Numbered from the stretch's first letter, positions 31,756 through 40,608 are shown. The stretch is DNA of 64,000 nucleotides from an uncultured Phycisphaeraceae bacterium (GCA_937899905.1 CALCCF010000056.1:1-64000), one strand, 5' to 3'. Notes: generated from the letters alone by a model not told the origin. Translations and numbers: made by a program.

Positions 31756-32766
31756 TTACAGCTGCACGACCTCAGGCTGGTACCCCTCGGGGAGGTCCAT
31801 GCCGAGCTCCAGGCCCATCTCGTTGAGCTTCTTCTTGACCTCGCGGAGGCTCGTGCGGCCGAACGAACGGAGCTTGAGCAGCTCGTTCTCGGTCTGCATG
31901 ATGACCTGGCCGACCGAGTAGAGGCGGGCGCTCTCCAGGCAGTTGCTGGCCCGGACAGAGAGCTCCAGCTCGCTGATGGGCATGTTGAGCTTGCGGATGA
32001 GGCCCTCGTCGACGCCGGCGGCCGCGGCGGCCTCCTCGCTCACACGCTCCTGGCCCAGCTCGAAGTACTGCACGAACGGGTTGAGGTGCTTGCGGAGGAT
32101 CTTGCCGGCCTCGACCAGCGACATCTCCGGGGTGATCGTGCCGTCGGTCCAGATGTCCATCGACAGCTTGTCGTAGTTGGTGCGCTGGCCGACGCGGGTG
32201 TTCTCCACGTGGTACCGCACGCGGTGGACCGGGCTGAAGATCGAGTCGACGGCGATCAGGCCGATGTCCTGCTCGTCGCGGCGGCTCAGGTGCTCGCTGG
32301 CGGGCACGTACCCGCGGCCCTTGGCCACGTGCAGCTCCATCTCGAAGTCGATCTCGCTGGTCAGCGTGCAGATCGTCAGGTCCTTGTTGACGATCTCGAC
32401 GTTGGTGTCCGCCTCGATCAGGTCGGCGGTGACCTCGCCGGGGCCCTGCGCCGCCAGGTGCATGACGCGGGGCTCGTCGCCCTCGAGCTTGAGCACCAGG
32501 TTCTTGATGTTGAGCACCAGGTCGGTGACGTCCTCGAGCACGCCGGGGAGCGTCTCGAACTCGTGGCTGGCGCCCTTGATCTTGACGGCCGTAACGGCGG
32601 CGCCCTCGATCGAGCTCAGCAGAATGCGACGGAGGCTGTTGCCGATGGTCGTCCCGAAGCCACGCTCGAAGGGCTCGACGGTGAAGCGACCGAAGGTGGT
32701 GTTGTTGAACTTGGGATCGGCCACCACATGGGTGGGCAACTCGAGACCACGCCAGCGTACACGCAT
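31756..32766 (-). CDS. rpoA: RNA polymerase alpha subunit
   Basis: I start at MRVRWRGLELP, with AGAGG seven bases upstream; an ATG two codons earlier is too near that site. The 336-residue protein has the dimerisation N-terminal domain (FGRFTVEPFERGFGTTIGNSLRRILLSS) and the DNA/activator-binding CTD (SVRASNCLESARLYSVGQVI, FGRTSLREVKKKLNEMGLELGM). The preceding 195-base gap, where rpsD usually sits, contains a predicted pseudoknot ending ~21 bases before the start, so translation may be regulated separately. Confidence 0.97.
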   Translation of the reverse strand: MRVRWRGLELPTHVVADPKFNNTTFGRFTVEPFERGFGTTIGNSLRRILLSSIEGAAVTAVKIKGASHEFETLPGVLEDVTDLVLNIKNLVLKLEGDEPRVMHLAAQGPGEVTADLIEADTNVEIVNKDLTICTLTSEIDFEMELHVAKGRGYVPASEHLSRRDEQDIGLIAVDSIFSPVHRVRYHVENTRVGQRTNYDKLSMDIWTDGTITPEMSLVEAGKILRKHLNPFVQYFELGQERVSEEAAAAAGVDEGLIRKLNMPISELELSVRASNCLESARLYSVGQVIMQTENELLKLRSFGRTSLREVKKKLNEMGLELGMDLPEGYQPEVVQL

Positions 32767-32787
32767 GGGCATACCTCTTTCTTGGTC

Positions 32788-32864
32788 GACCGGTGGAAGC
32801 CGAAATGGGCCTGACGCTCGTCGGCTCTCGGATCCGCACCCTACCACCGGTCTTGTGGGGTGCG
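32788..32864 (-). promoter_or_regulatory. Predicted H-type RNA pseudoknot upstream of rpoA
   Basis: On the minus-strand RNA, two perfect helices interleave. Helix A is 7 bp, CGCACCC at 32864-32858 with GGGTGCG at 32841-32835. Helix B is 9 bp, GACCGGTGG at 32852-32844 with CCACCGGTC at 32796-32788. The order A5'-B5'-A3'-B3' is pseudoknot topology. Only two bases separate B5' from A3', which allows coaxial stacking, and the last connector is 38 bases. The downstream arm ends ~13 bases before the rpoA ribosome site. The two helices could also be alternative folds. Confidence 0.55.
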
Positions 32865-32961
32865 CTCCTGCTGTCCGGCGCGTCTCGTTCTCGAACGAAA
32901 CCGTCTCTGAGCCGCTAGGCCCCGAGGCGGGTGTCTCTCAAATCCCCGCGATCCAGTTCGG

Positions 32962-33339
32962 TCAGACGCGCCGCTTCTTGGGCGGGCGGCAGCCGTTGTG
33001 CGGCACTGGGGTGTGGTCTTCGATAGCCGTGACGCGGATGCCCGTGGACACCACGCCGTTGACGGCCGCCTCGCGACCGCCGCCGGTGCCGCGGATGCGG
33101 ACCTCGGCCTCGGTCAGGCCCATCTTGCGGACCTTGTGGCCCACGCTCTCGCCGGCTCGCGTGGCCGCGAAGGGCGTGGCCTTGCGGGCGCCCTTGAAGC
33201 CGATGGTGCCGGCCGAGTCCCAGGCGAGGGTCTCGCCGTTGGTATCGGTGATGGTGATCATCGTGTTGTTGCTGGTGGCCTTCACGTGGATGATGCCACG
33301 GACAACGTTCTTGCGGACCTTCTTGGTCTTTTTCGCCAT
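32962..33339 (-). CDS. rpsK: Ribosomal protein S11
   Basis: The 125-residue small-subunit platform protein has NNTMITITDTNGETLAWDSAG, RKATPFAA, VRIRGTGGGREAA and the C-terminal DHTPVPHNGCRPPKKRRV, all canonical. The N-terminus MAKKTKKVRKNV is basic. It is followed not by rpsD but by a structured 195-base spacer and rpoA. Confidence 0.97.
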   Translation of the reverse strand: MAKKTKKVRKNVVRGIIHVKATSNNTMITITDTNGETLAWDSAGTIGFKGARKATPFAATRAGESVGHKVRKMGLTEAEVRIRGTGGGREAAVNGVVSTGIRVTAIEDHTPVPHNGCRPPKKRRV

Positions 33340-33460
33340 TCAGTTCGCTCCAATCGCTTCCACTTTGGGTTCCTCTCGTCCACGAAGGCGTCGAGGCTGG
33401 AAGCTGGCGACGGTGTGCGTGAGTCGTCGGAACAGATCGAGCATTCGGGCAGCGACAGCC

Positions 33461-33838
33461 TTAGCCCTTGACGCCCTTCTTGCCGGCAACGGTCTTCTTC
33501 TTTCCCTTTCGCGTGCGGGCGTTGCAGCGGGTGCGCTGGCCGTGCACGGGAAGGCCGCGGCGGTGACGCTCGCCGCGGTAAGCCCGGGTGTCCTTGAGCC
33601 GCTGGATGTTCTGGCCGACCTGGCGACGGAGCGCACCCTCGACGAGGTAGCTGCCGTCGATGATCGCACCGATCTGGGCGACCTCCTGCTCGGTCAGGTC
33701 GTTGGCCCGACGGTTCGGGTCGATCTGGGCCTCAGTGAGGATGTCGGCCGCGTACTTCGGGCCGATGCCGTGCACGTACTGCAGGGCGTAGTAGATCTTC
33801 TTGCGATCGGGGATGTCAATACCTGCAATACGCGGCAC
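33461..33838 (-). CDS. rpsM: Ribosomal protein S13
   Basis: The 125-residue head protein starts [26 protein letters not shown], contains [11 protein letters not shown] and the hallmark [26 protein letters not shown], with a lysine-rich tail that contacts P-site tRNA. It lies between rpmJ and rpsK in the usual alpha-operon order. Confidence 0.97.
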   Translation of the reverse strand: MPRIAGIDIPDRKKIYYALQYVHGIGPKYAADILTEAQIDPNRRANDLTEQEVAQIGAIIDGSYLVEGALRRQVGQNIQRLKDTRAYRGERHRRGLPVHGQRTRCNARTRKGKKKTVAGKKGVKG

Positions 33839-33880
33839 GCGTGTTCTCCCTGGCCGGAGGCCAAATCATCGAGACGGATA

Positions 33881-33997
33881 TCAGCCCTGGCGCTGCTTGA
33901 AGCGGGGGTTCTTCTTGTTGATGATGTAGACCTTGCCGCGACGGCGGACGATCTGGCAGTCCTTCGACCGCCGCTTGACGCTTGCTTTCACCTTCAT
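33881..33997 (-). CDS. rpmJ: Ribosomal protein L36 (zinc-free form)
   Basis: This 38-residue frame begins [20 protein letters not shown] and ends NPRFKQRQG, clearly L36. Canonical zinc forms have CxxC, a third Cys and a His; here only C14 remains and His is replaced by Phe, so it is a C-minus form. A one-residue insertion (INKKNP) is also present. It lies between map and rpsM, the usual position. Confidence 0.93.
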   Translation of the reverse strand: MKVKASVKRRSKDCQIVRRRGKVYIINKKNPRFKQRQG

Positions 33998-34067
33998 CGG
34001 CCACCTCGCTAAGACTCGAAACGGGCACCTCCCGGGACGCCGGAGAGATGCGAAGGGGATTGTACCC

Positions 34068-34874
34068 CTATGCGTTCAGAGAGTCATCTGGAGAAGGCCC
34101 ACCAAGCACCCGGAAGCCGTCCTCCTCAATCGCGATCATCGCCTCCCGGCCCACCGACGGAGTCCCGTCGGCGGTGCGGATTGCCCAACCATCCTCCGAA
34201 TCGATGATCTCGCCCGAGCCGCTGGTGATGGCGGGCTCGAGCGTGAGAATCATGCCAGGCCGGAGGGTCGGCACCGTCTCTCCGGGGTCGGGCGTCAGAG
34301 GCAGCACCGGCAGCTCATGCGGGGCGAGACCGATGCCATGGCCGGCGAGACCGCGGACGAGTTTGGCCCCATCAGCAGCAGCGGCATCGGCCATCGCGCC
34401 CGCCACACGGTCCCAGCCGACGCCTGGGGCGATCTGCGCGATTGCCGCATCCCACACGGCGTCCAACGCCGGCATCAAGGCGTGCTCCTGATCCCCCACT
34501 AAGACGGTGTCCGCGACGTCGGCGTGCCAGCCATCGAGTTCGAGCATCAGGTCGAGCGTGACCAGTTGGCCGGCTCTCAGCGGCTCATCGGTAGGCCGCG
34601 CATGGGCGACGACGTCATCGACGCTTACCGAGCACGCAGATCCGAACGGCTCGCCCCGGCCGTTCAACACCCCGGCCATCGTCGCCCGGGCGCCCACGCT
34701 CTCGATCAGTTCAGCACAAGCCGACTCGACGTCTATCGGTGGAACACCCGGACGGCAACCCACAAGCAGAGCATCCAGGATCGAACGAGCAAAGGAGGCG
34801 GCACGTCCGGCCGCCTCCCGATCTGATTGCGTGTAGAGCTGCGGCCCGCGGAGCGTGCGCCGGTCGCGGGTCAC
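34068..34874 (-). CDS. map: Methionine aminopeptidase, type I
   Basis: Removes the initiator Met from nascent proteins. The 268-residue enzyme keeps the five metal ligands: Asp in VTLDLML, Asp in HADVADTV, His in [10 protein letters not shown], Glu in LTLEPAI and Glu in [13 protein letters not shown]. The substrate-binding His of VVAHARP is also present. It starts with GTG overlapping the secY stop by four bases (GTGA), so translation is coupled to secY. adk and infA, frequent neighbours, are absent. Confidence 0.95.
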   Translation of the reverse strand: MTRDRRTLRGPQLYTQSDREAAGRAASFARSILDALLVGCRPGVPPIDVESACAELIESVGARATMAGVLNGRGEPFGSACSVSVDDVVAHARPTDEPLRAGQLVTLDLMLELDGWHADVADTVLVGDQEHALMPALDAVWDAAIAQIAPGVGWDRVAGAMADAAAADGAKLVRGLAGHGIGLAPHELPVLPLTPDPGETVPTLRPGMILTLEPAITSGSGEIIDSEDGWAIRTADGTPSVGREAMIAIEEDGFRVLGGPSPDDSLNA

Positions 34875-36277
34875 CTCGGCCCGCGGAGCTTGGGCCCCTT
34901 GCCCGTGCCGTCCTGGCCGCCGAGGAAGCCGGCGTAGTTGCGCATCAGCAGGTTGGCCTCGACGCGTTGGACGAAGTCCAGGATCACCGCGACGACGATC
35001 AGCAGGCCCGTGCCGCCCAGGAACTGTGTGACATGGAATGGCACGCCCATCGCGCTGCTTACCAGCATCGGTAGCACCGCGATCACCGCAAGGAACGCGC
35101 CGCCGACGTACGTCAGCCGCTCCATGACCGCCTCAAGGTACTCGGCGGTTCGCGGGCCGGGACGCAGGCCGGGAATGAACGAACCGTGGTCGCGCATCTG
35201 CTTGCTGATCTCTTCAGGGTTGAACTGGATGGTGATCCAGAAGTAGCTGAAGAAGTACACCATCAGCACGTGCAGAAGCACGTAGGGGAACTGGCCGTAG
35301 TTCAGGGCGTCGCCAAACCAGGTGGACACGGTGTGCAGCGGGCCTCCGGCCTGCTGGGGCGAATCGGCAAGGCCGCTGAAGATCACCGACGGGAAGATCA
35401 TCAGCGAACTAGCGAAGATGATCGGCATCACGCCGCCGTGGTTCACCCGCAGGGGTAGGTAGCTTCGCTGTCCGCCGTAGGTCCGCCGGCCGCGCGTGTG
35501 CTTGGCCTGCTGGATGGGGATCCGACGCTGGGCAACGGTCATGAGCACAGAGCCCGCAACGACGACCACAAAACCGGCGACCAGCAGGATGACGCCAACC
35601 CAGTTCAGGCCCTGCGGGTCTTGCGGGTTGAAGTTGGCCGTGACCCAGCCAACGGCGCCGGGCATGCCGGCGAGAATGCCTGCCATGATGATCATCGACA
35701 TGCCGTTGCCGATGCCGTGGCGGTCGATCTGCTCGCCGAGCCAGACCAGGAACATCGTGCCCGAGGTGAGCACGCAGACGCCCATCACCCACCACAGCGG
35801 GCTGACGCGCCACTGGGCGTACACGAGCGACTCGCCGCCAGTGCTGGACTGGTTCGAGACGTACCACAGCCACCCGATCGCCTGCACGACGCACAAGCCG
35901 ACCGTCGCGTAGCGGGTCCACTCCTGGATCTTCTGCTGGCCCGTCGGTCCCTCTTCACGCAGCTGCTTGAGAGCGGGCATGACCGCGCCCAGGAGCTGGA
36001 AGATGATGGCCGCAGAGATGTACGGCATGATGCCCAGGCCGAAGATCGTCGACTGGGACATGCTGCCTCCGCTGAACACGGAGACGTAGTTCATCAGGCG
36101 GCCGGCAGCGCCGCCGTCCTCCTGCTGGAGCTCGAAATACGTGGAGAGCGCACCCTGGTTGATACCCGGCAACGGGATCCAGATCCCGATGCGATAGATC
36201 GCGAGCATACCCAGGGTGAAGAGCACCTTGGTGCGCAGCTCGGGTACGCGAAACACGTTAAACAGGGCCTGGATCAT
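34871..36277 (-). CDS. secY: Protein translocase subunit SecY
   Basis: The 468-residue channel subunit starts at MIQALFNVFRVPELR behind GGAGG. About ten TMs are visible; characteristic segments include IGIWIPLPGIN, GIMPYISAAIIFQLL, GIGNGMSMIIMAGI, RRIPIQQAKHTRGRRTYGGQRSYLPLRVN, GVMPIIFASSLM and the C-terminal GTGLLIVVAVILDFVQRVEANLLMRNY. A longer than usual periplasmic loop after TM1 (QQEDGGAAGRLMNYVSVFSGGSMS) lies at the plug region. It is located after rplO as in most spc operons. Confidence 0.97.
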   Translation of the reverse strand: MIQALFNVFRVPELRTKVLFTLGMLAIYRIGIWIPLPGINQGALSTYFELQQEDGGAAGRLMNYVSVFSGGSMSQSTIFGLGIMPYISAAIIFQLLGAVMPALKQLREEGPTGQQKIQEWTRYATVGLCVVQAIGWLWYVSNQSSTGGESLVYAQWRVSPLWWVMGVCVLTSGTMFLVWLGEQIDRHGIGNGMSMIIMAGILAGMPGAVGWVTANFNPQDPQGLNWVGVILLVAGFVVVVAGSVLMTVAQRRIPIQQAKHTRGRRTYGGQRSYLPLRVNHGGVMPIIFASSLMIFPSVIFSGLADSPQQAGGPLHTVSTWFGDALNYGQFPYVLLHVLMVYFFSYFWITIQFNPEEISKQMRDHGSFIPGLRPGPRTAEYLEAVMERLTYVGGAFLAVIAVLPMLVSSAMGVPFHVTQFLGGTGLLIVVAVILDFVQRVEANLLMRNYAGFLGGQDGTGKGPKLRGPR

Positions 36278-36382
36278 CGATCCTCCGCGGGCTCGCCCCT
36301 GCCCGAAGCAAGGCCGGCCCCGAAACATTCCGGCACGACGGCCGGTCAGGAGCCGCCGGCCGAGGGGCTTCAGCCCGGGGCT

Positions 36383-36967
36383 TTACTTCTTCTTGGCCTT
36401 GGCGGCCTGACGCCGCTCGAGATTCGGGCGACGCAGCTTCTTGGTCAGATTCTTAGGCGTCTTGTCGTCGCTATTGCGATCGATGCCGCGAACCCGATCG
36501 CGGCGGGTGCCGGTCTCGGACACGCTGCCGCCCGCGTCCTCGATGATCTTGCGGGCCGATCCGCTGACGCGGCTGACGTTGACGGTCAGCTTGGCCTTCA
36601 GGCCGCCCTCGGGGACGTTGCCCAGGATCTTGACGTCGCGGCTGGTGTCGCGGATCAGGCCGGCCTCGATCAGCGACTGGGGGGTGATCTCCCCACCACC
36701 GCTGAAGCTCTCGTGCTCGACGATGTCCTTGATGTTCACGATCCAGAACAGCGTCTTGAACTTCGCGTTCGTGAAGCCGAACTTGGGCCACGTGCGGAAC
36801 AGGGGCATCTGGCCGCCCTCGTCCTGGTGACGCACGGAATGGCCGCGACGGCTGCCGGCACCCTTTTGGCCTCGGCCGGAGCGCTTGCCCCCACTGCCCA
36901 GGCCGCGACCAACGCGCTTGCCCTTCTTGTAGCGGCCAGCTTGTGCGGTGATCTCGTGGATCATCAT
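36383..36967 (-). CDS. rplO: Ribosomal protein L15
   Basis: The 194-residue protein starts at one of two adjacent ATGs (MMIHEITAQAGRYKKGKR). It has the typical glycine-rich KRVGRGLGSGGKRSGRGQKGAGSR and GGQMPLFRTWPKFGFTN, then the globular domain. The C-terminus is ~45 residues longer than E. coli L15 and basic (NLTKKLRRPNLERRQAAKAKKK). rpmD, normally between rpsE and rplO, is absent; the gap is 68 bases. Confidence 0.96.
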   Translation of the reverse strand: MMIHEITAQAGRYKKGKRVGRGLGSGGKRSGRGQKGAGSRRGHSVRHQDEGGQMPLFRTWPKFGFTNAKFKTLFWIVNIKDIVEHESFSGGGEITPQSLIEAGLIRDTSRDVKILGNVPEGGLKAKLTVNVSRVSGSARKIIEDAGGSVSETGTRRDRVRGIDRNSDDKTPKNLTKKLRRPNLERRQAAKAKKK

Positions 36968-37035
36968 GGCTTCAATACTCCCTTGGCCCCAATTGCTCGA
37001 TTCGTTCACGGGCCGTCGAGATCACTCGGACTCGT

Positions 37036-37644
37036 TCAGTTATCCGTCGCCGGATCCGCATCGCCTTCGTCGCCAGCCGCGGCCGGCTCGGTCGATGCGC
37101 CAATGCCGGCACCCGTGAGGGCCTTGGCCCGCTCGATGCGCTGCTCGATGACCGAGGCCTCGAGCTCGACACCGCGACGCTCGGCCACCTCTTCCAGCAG
37201 ACGCATCTTGGCCAGGCCGTCGATGGTCGCCTTGACCACGTTGAGCTTGTTGCCCGAGCCGAGGCTCTTGGTGATGCAGTCGCTGTAGCCGGCCATCTCG
37301 AGCACGGCGCGAACGGTGGCGCCGGCCACGATGCCCGTACCCGGCGTTGCGGGGATCAGGCGGATCTTCGAGGCGGAGAAGCGGGTCTCCACCTCGTGGG
37401 GCACAGTGGTGCCCAGCCGCTTGACGGTGACCATGTTCCGGCGGGCCTTGCGCTGCGCCTTCTCGATGGCCTGGGGCACCTCGTTGCTCTTGGCGTAGCC
37501 GTAGCCCACCTTGCCCTGGCGATCACCCACGACCACGAGCGCTCCAAAGCTGAAGCGCCGGCCACCCTTCACCGTCGCGGCGGTGCGATAGATGTTGACC
37601 GTGGTCGATTCGATCTGCCCGGCTTCGTCGATCATCTCAGGCAT
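37036..37644 (-). CDS. rpsE: Ribosomal protein S5
   Basis: The 202-residue decoding-accuracy protein has VKGGRRFSFGALVVVGDRQGKVGYGYAKSNEV, PHEVETRFSASKIRLIPATPGTGIVAG and VRAVLEMAGYSDCITKSLGS. It carries a ~35-residue acidic, Ala-rich C-terminal extension not found in E. coli. Position after rplR is standard. Confidence 0.97.
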   Translation of the reverse strand: MPEMIDEAGQIESTTVNIYRTAATVKGGRRFSFGALVVVGDRQGKVGYGYAKSNEVPQAIEKAQRKARRNMVTVKRLGTTVPHEVETRFSASKIRLIPATPGTGIVAGATVRAVLEMAGYSDCITKSLGSGNKLNVVKATIDGLAKMRLLEEVAERRGVELEASVIEQRIERAKALTGAGIGASTEPAAAGDEGDADPATDN

Positions 37645-37705
37645 CAGCGCCCTCGTTTCCCTTGCTGCGACGGGCCTAAGGCTTCGGTGCCCGGCCCGAG
37701 AATGC

Positions 37706-38068
37706 TCAGAACTTCAACCCACCCTCGCGGGCCGCGTCGGCCAGCGCCTGCACTCGGCCGTGGTAGCGGAAGCCGCCACGGTCGAACACGACCTTCTCGA
37801 CACCCTTGGACTTGGCCCGCTCGGCGATGAGCGTGCCGATCGCCTTGGCGGCGTCGACGTTGCCCGTGGTGTCACCCGAGTAGCCCTTGTCCATGGTCGA
37901 CGCCGAGCAGATCGTCGTGCCGTCCAGGTCGTTGATGACCTGCGCGTACACGTGACGGAGCGAGCGGTAGACGCTCAGGCGCGGGACTTCGCCCGTGCCG
38001 GCGACGCGCTTGCGGATGCCGATTCGGCGGCGGGTCCGTCGTGTTTGCTTCGCTTTCTGCCTGTCCAT
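37706..38068 (-). CDS. rplR: Ribosomal protein L18
   Basis: The 120-residue 5S-rRNA-binding protein has [38 protein letters not shown] and the C-terminal [28 protein letters not shown], both canonical. It sits between rplF and rpsE. Confidence 0.97.
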   Translation of the reverse strand: MDRQKAKQTRRTRRRIGIRKRVAGTGEVPRLSVYRSLRHVYAQVINDLDGTTICSASTMDKGYSGDTTGNVDAAKAIGTLIAERAKSKGVEKVVFDRGGFRYHGRVQALADAAREGGLKF

Positions 38069-38146
38069 TGCGTCAAAACCTCAGGAGTATCGAACTCAAA
38101 ACAGATCCAAGAAACAGACCCAAGAAGAAGGAAGGTCGGTCGGCCT

Positions 38147-38698
38147 TTACGCGCCGGCGGTCTTGCCTTCCTTGCGGATGATGGTCTCGTCGGCGTACTT
38201 GATGCCCTTGCCGTTGTACGGCTCGGGCTTGCGGGTCGCACGCACCTCGGCGGCGAACTGCCCCACGGCCTGCTTGTCAAAGCCCGTCACCGTGACCGTT
38301 TGCTTCTCGACCTTCACGTCCACGCCCTGGGGGATGTTCTTGAAGATCGGGTTGGCAAAACCGACGACGAGCTTCAGGCGGTTGCCCTCGACCGTCGCGG
38401 TGTAGCCCACGCCCTGGACCTCGAGCACCTTGGTGTAGCCCTGGCTGACACCGACGATGTTGTTCTCGACGATCGAGCGGGTCGTGCCCCAGAGGCTCTT
38501 GGCCTCGCGGTCGCCTTCCTTGCCCTCGGGCACGACGAACGACAGGGTCTTCTCGCCCTCGTCCCACGCGACGGAGACCAGCGGATGGACCTCGTGGCTC
38601 AGCGAGCCCTTGGGGCCCTCGACGCGCACGGTCTGGCCGTCGACGCCGATGGTGACGCCCTTGGGCACGGAGATGGGCTTCTTGCCGATGCGTGACAT
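38147..38698 (-). CDS. rplF: Ribosomal protein L6
   Basis: The 183-residue protein begins MSRIGKKPISVPKGVTIGVDGQTVRVEGPKGSL and has the second-domain motif VQGVGYTATVEGNRLKLVVGFANPI and the C-terminal NGKGIKYADETIIRKEGKTAGA that contacts the sarcin-ricin loop region. Order rpsH-rplF-rplR is conserved. Confidence 0.97.
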   Translation of the reverse strand: MSRIGKKPISVPKGVTIGVDGQTVRVEGPKGSLSHEVHPLVSVAWDEGEKTLSFVVPEGKEGDREAKSLWGTTRSIVENNIVGVSQGYTKVLEVQGVGYTATVEGNRLKLVVGFANPIFKNIPQGVDVKVEKQTVTVTGFDKQAVGQFAAEVRATRKPEPYNGKGIKYADETIIRKEGKTAGA

Positions 38699-38754
38699 AC
38701 CGATTCAACCTCCTCGGCCGTCCGAAGCTTCGGACGCCGCGCCAATCCCCTGGC

Positions 38755-39153
38755 TTACTGCACCACCGCCAGTAGTTCGCCGCCAACACGCTCGGTCCGG
38801 CACTTGCGATCGCTCATCACGCCGCGGCTGGTCGAGACCACCGCGATGCCCATGCCCTGCAGCGGGCGGGGCAGATCCTCGACGCCGCTGTAGACGCGGC
38901 GGCCGGGCTTGCTCACTCGCTGGAGCGAGGCGATTAGCGGCTCGCCCGCGGCGCCATACCGCAGCGACACGCGGAGGACACCCTGGCGGCCGTCGTCGAC
39001 CACGTTGAAGCCCTCGACGTAGCCCTCGTCCTGGAGGACCTGGGCGACGCCGCGGCACACCTTGCTGTTCAGGCAGTCCACCGTGCGGGCGCGGTTGCGC
39101 AGCGCGTTGCGGATCCGAGTGAGCATGTCCGAGATGGGGTCGTTGACCGACAT
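38755..39153 (-). CDS. rpsH: Ribosomal protein S8
   Basis: I start at MSVNDPISDMLTRIRNA, with AGGAGG 12 bases upstream. The 132-residue protein has the C-terminal signature YSGVEDLPRPLQGMGIAVVSTSRGVMSDRKCR. In E. coli S8 represses the spc operon by binding mRNA near rplE; whether that occurs here is unknown. Confidence 0.96.
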   Translation of the reverse strand: MSVNDPISDMLTRIRNALRNRARTVDCLNSKVCRGVAQVLQDEGYVEGFNVVDDGRQGVLRVSLRYGAAGEPLIASLQRVSKPGRRVYSGVEDLPRPLQGMGIAVVSTSRGVMSDRKCRTERVGGELLAVVQ

Positions 39154-39281
39154 CGTTTCCGAAGACCTCCTGCCCGGCCCCTTGGGGCCCAGGCCTAACT
39201 GCCCGCCGGTTCGTTCCGGCAAGTCCGCCCGTCTAACTCCGCTAATCTCGCGGCCTGCGGGGCGCCTTCACTCCGCTCGAA

Positions 39282-39467
39282 TCACCAGCTGGCCTTACGC
39301 ATGCCGGGGATCTTGCCCTCGTGGGCAAGCTTCCGCAGCATGATGCGGCTGATACGGAACTTGCGGTACACCCCGCGAGATCGCCCGGTCAGCTCGCACC
39401 GGCGAACCTGCCTGGTGGAGAACTTGGGCGTCTTGTTGCTCTTTGCGATCTGTGCCTTGGTCGCCAT
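39282..39467 (-). CDS. rpsN: Ribosomal protein S14, short form without zinc ribbon
   Basis: The 61-residue length matches the zinc-binding short S14, and [40 protein letters not shown] aligns to it. However only one of four zinc cysteines remains (C24), so it should fold without zinc. It lies between rplE and rpsH, the native spc position, so it is the main copy and not an accessory paralogue. Confidence 0.95.
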   Translation of the reverse strand: MATKAQIAKSNKTPKFSTRQVRRCELTGRSRGVYRKFRISRIMLRKLAHEGKIPGMRKASW

Positions 39468-39521
39468 GCTTCTGATTCACTCCCGACGGCCACTGGTCGG
39501 CCGCCTTGGTTGCTCGCTCTC

Positions 39522-40175
39522 TCAGCTCGCCTTCTTCTTGGGTGCCGGGGGCTTGCGGAAGGGCATGCCCAGGGCCTCGAGCACCGTGCGGCTCTTGGCC
39601 TTGTCCGAGTTACGGAAGACGAAGTTGATGTTCATGCCGTGCGTGAAGGTCACGTTCGCCATGTTGATCTCGGGGAACACACCCTGCTCGGTCAGCCCGA
39701 TCGAGTAGTTCCCGGCCCGGTCGAACGACGTGTCCGACAGGCCGCGGAAGTCCTTGATACGGGGGGTGGCCAGGTTGATGAACCGGTCGAGGAAGTCCCA
39801 CATTCGGTCGCCACGCAGGGTGACCATCGCGGCGGTTTCCATGCCCTCGCGGACCTTGAAGTTCGAGACGCTCTTCTTCGCCTTGACCACGACGGGCTTC
39901 TGGCCGGTGATCTGCGTGAGCGTGTCGATGACCGCCGCGCGAACGTTCGGCGGGATCTTCGGGCCGCCCAGGAAGCGCCCCATGTCGACGTTGAGCACGA
40001 CGCGATCGAGCACCGGCATCGCCATGGGGTTGGTCACCTCGAACTGCTTGGTGACCTCCGACCGCGCGTCCTCGAGGTAGCGCTTGCGGAGGCGCTGCAT
40101 GCCCTCGCGCGGCGCGGCGGCCGCCTGGGTGGCGGGGTCGTCCTTGTCTGGCTTGTTGGACTTGTTCTTGGCCAT
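39522..40175 (-). CDS. rplE: Ribosomal protein L5
   Basis: The 217-residue 5S-binding protein has LRKRYLEDARSEVTKQF, ITGQKPVVVKAKKSVSNFKVREGM, DFRGLSDTSFDRAGNYSIGLTEQ and VFPEINMANVTFTHGMNI. It is ~35 residues longer than E. coli L5 owing to an N-terminal polar extension and a Lys/Pro tail (RKPPAPKKKAS). Confidence 0.97.
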   Translation of the reverse strand: MAKNKSNKPDKDDPATQAAAAPREGMQRLRKRYLEDARSEVTKQFEVTNPMAMPVLDRVVLNVDMGRFLGGPKIPPNVRAAVIDTLTQITGQKPVVVKAKKSVSNFKVREGMETAAMVTLRGDRMWDFLDRFINLATPRIKDFRGLSDTSFDRAGNYSIGLTEQGVFPEINMANVTFTHGMNINFVFRNSDKAKSRTVLEALGMPFRKPPAPKKKAS

Positions 40176-40248
40176 CGGATCTGTCCTTCGATGTGCCCCG
40201 CGAATCGGCGGGACGCAAATACTCGCTCAGTGGCTTACAGCGTGTCCC

Positions 40249-40608
40249 TTAGAGCGTGTCCTTCGTCGCGGTCTCTCCACCCTTGCGGCGCGCAAGCACC
40301 GAGATGGGCTTGCCGTTCGTCACGGCTACGCGCTGCTTGTTGCCGTCCTTGTCGGTCGTGAACCGAACCCGCGTGGCCTTGCCGTCCACGGCCGGACTCA
40401 CATTCGAGATGTGGAACGGGGCTTCCTTTGTCACGCGGCCACCCTGCGGGTTGACGCGTGTGGGCTTGACGTTGCGGGTGCGCAGGTTCAGGCCCTTGAT
40501 GTACACCAGGTCCTTGGCGGGGTCGATACGCATGACCTCGCCGGTGCGCCCCTTGTGGTCGCCGCTGGTTACGATCACGTTGTCACCCTTGCGGATATGC
40601 CGGGCCAT
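40249..40608 (-). CDS. rplX: Ribosomal protein L24
   Basis: I start at [13 protein letters not shown], whose ATG overlaps the rplN stop by one base (TGATG). The KOW motif (KGDNVIVTSGDHKGRTGEVMRI) is followed by NLRTRNVKPTRVNPQGGRVTKEAPFHISNVSPA. At 119 residues it is slightly long, with a polar C-terminus. Confidence 0.96.
   Translation of the reverse strand: MARHIRKGDNVIVTSGDHKGRTGEVMRIDPAKDLVYIKGLNLRTRNVKPTRVNPQGGRVTKEAPFHISNVSPAVDGKATRVRFTTDKDGNKQRVAVTNGKPISVLARRKGGETATKDTL

Noticed and set aside
31213-32814. A 533-codon plus-strand open frame over rplQ and rpoA
   Set aside because: It spans two certain minus-strand genes and the spacer between them; repetitive Leu/Val/Asp composition is an antisense artefact.
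35498-37288. A 596-codon plus-strand open frame over secY, rplO and rpsE
   Set aside because: Antisense to three certain ribosomal-operon genes.
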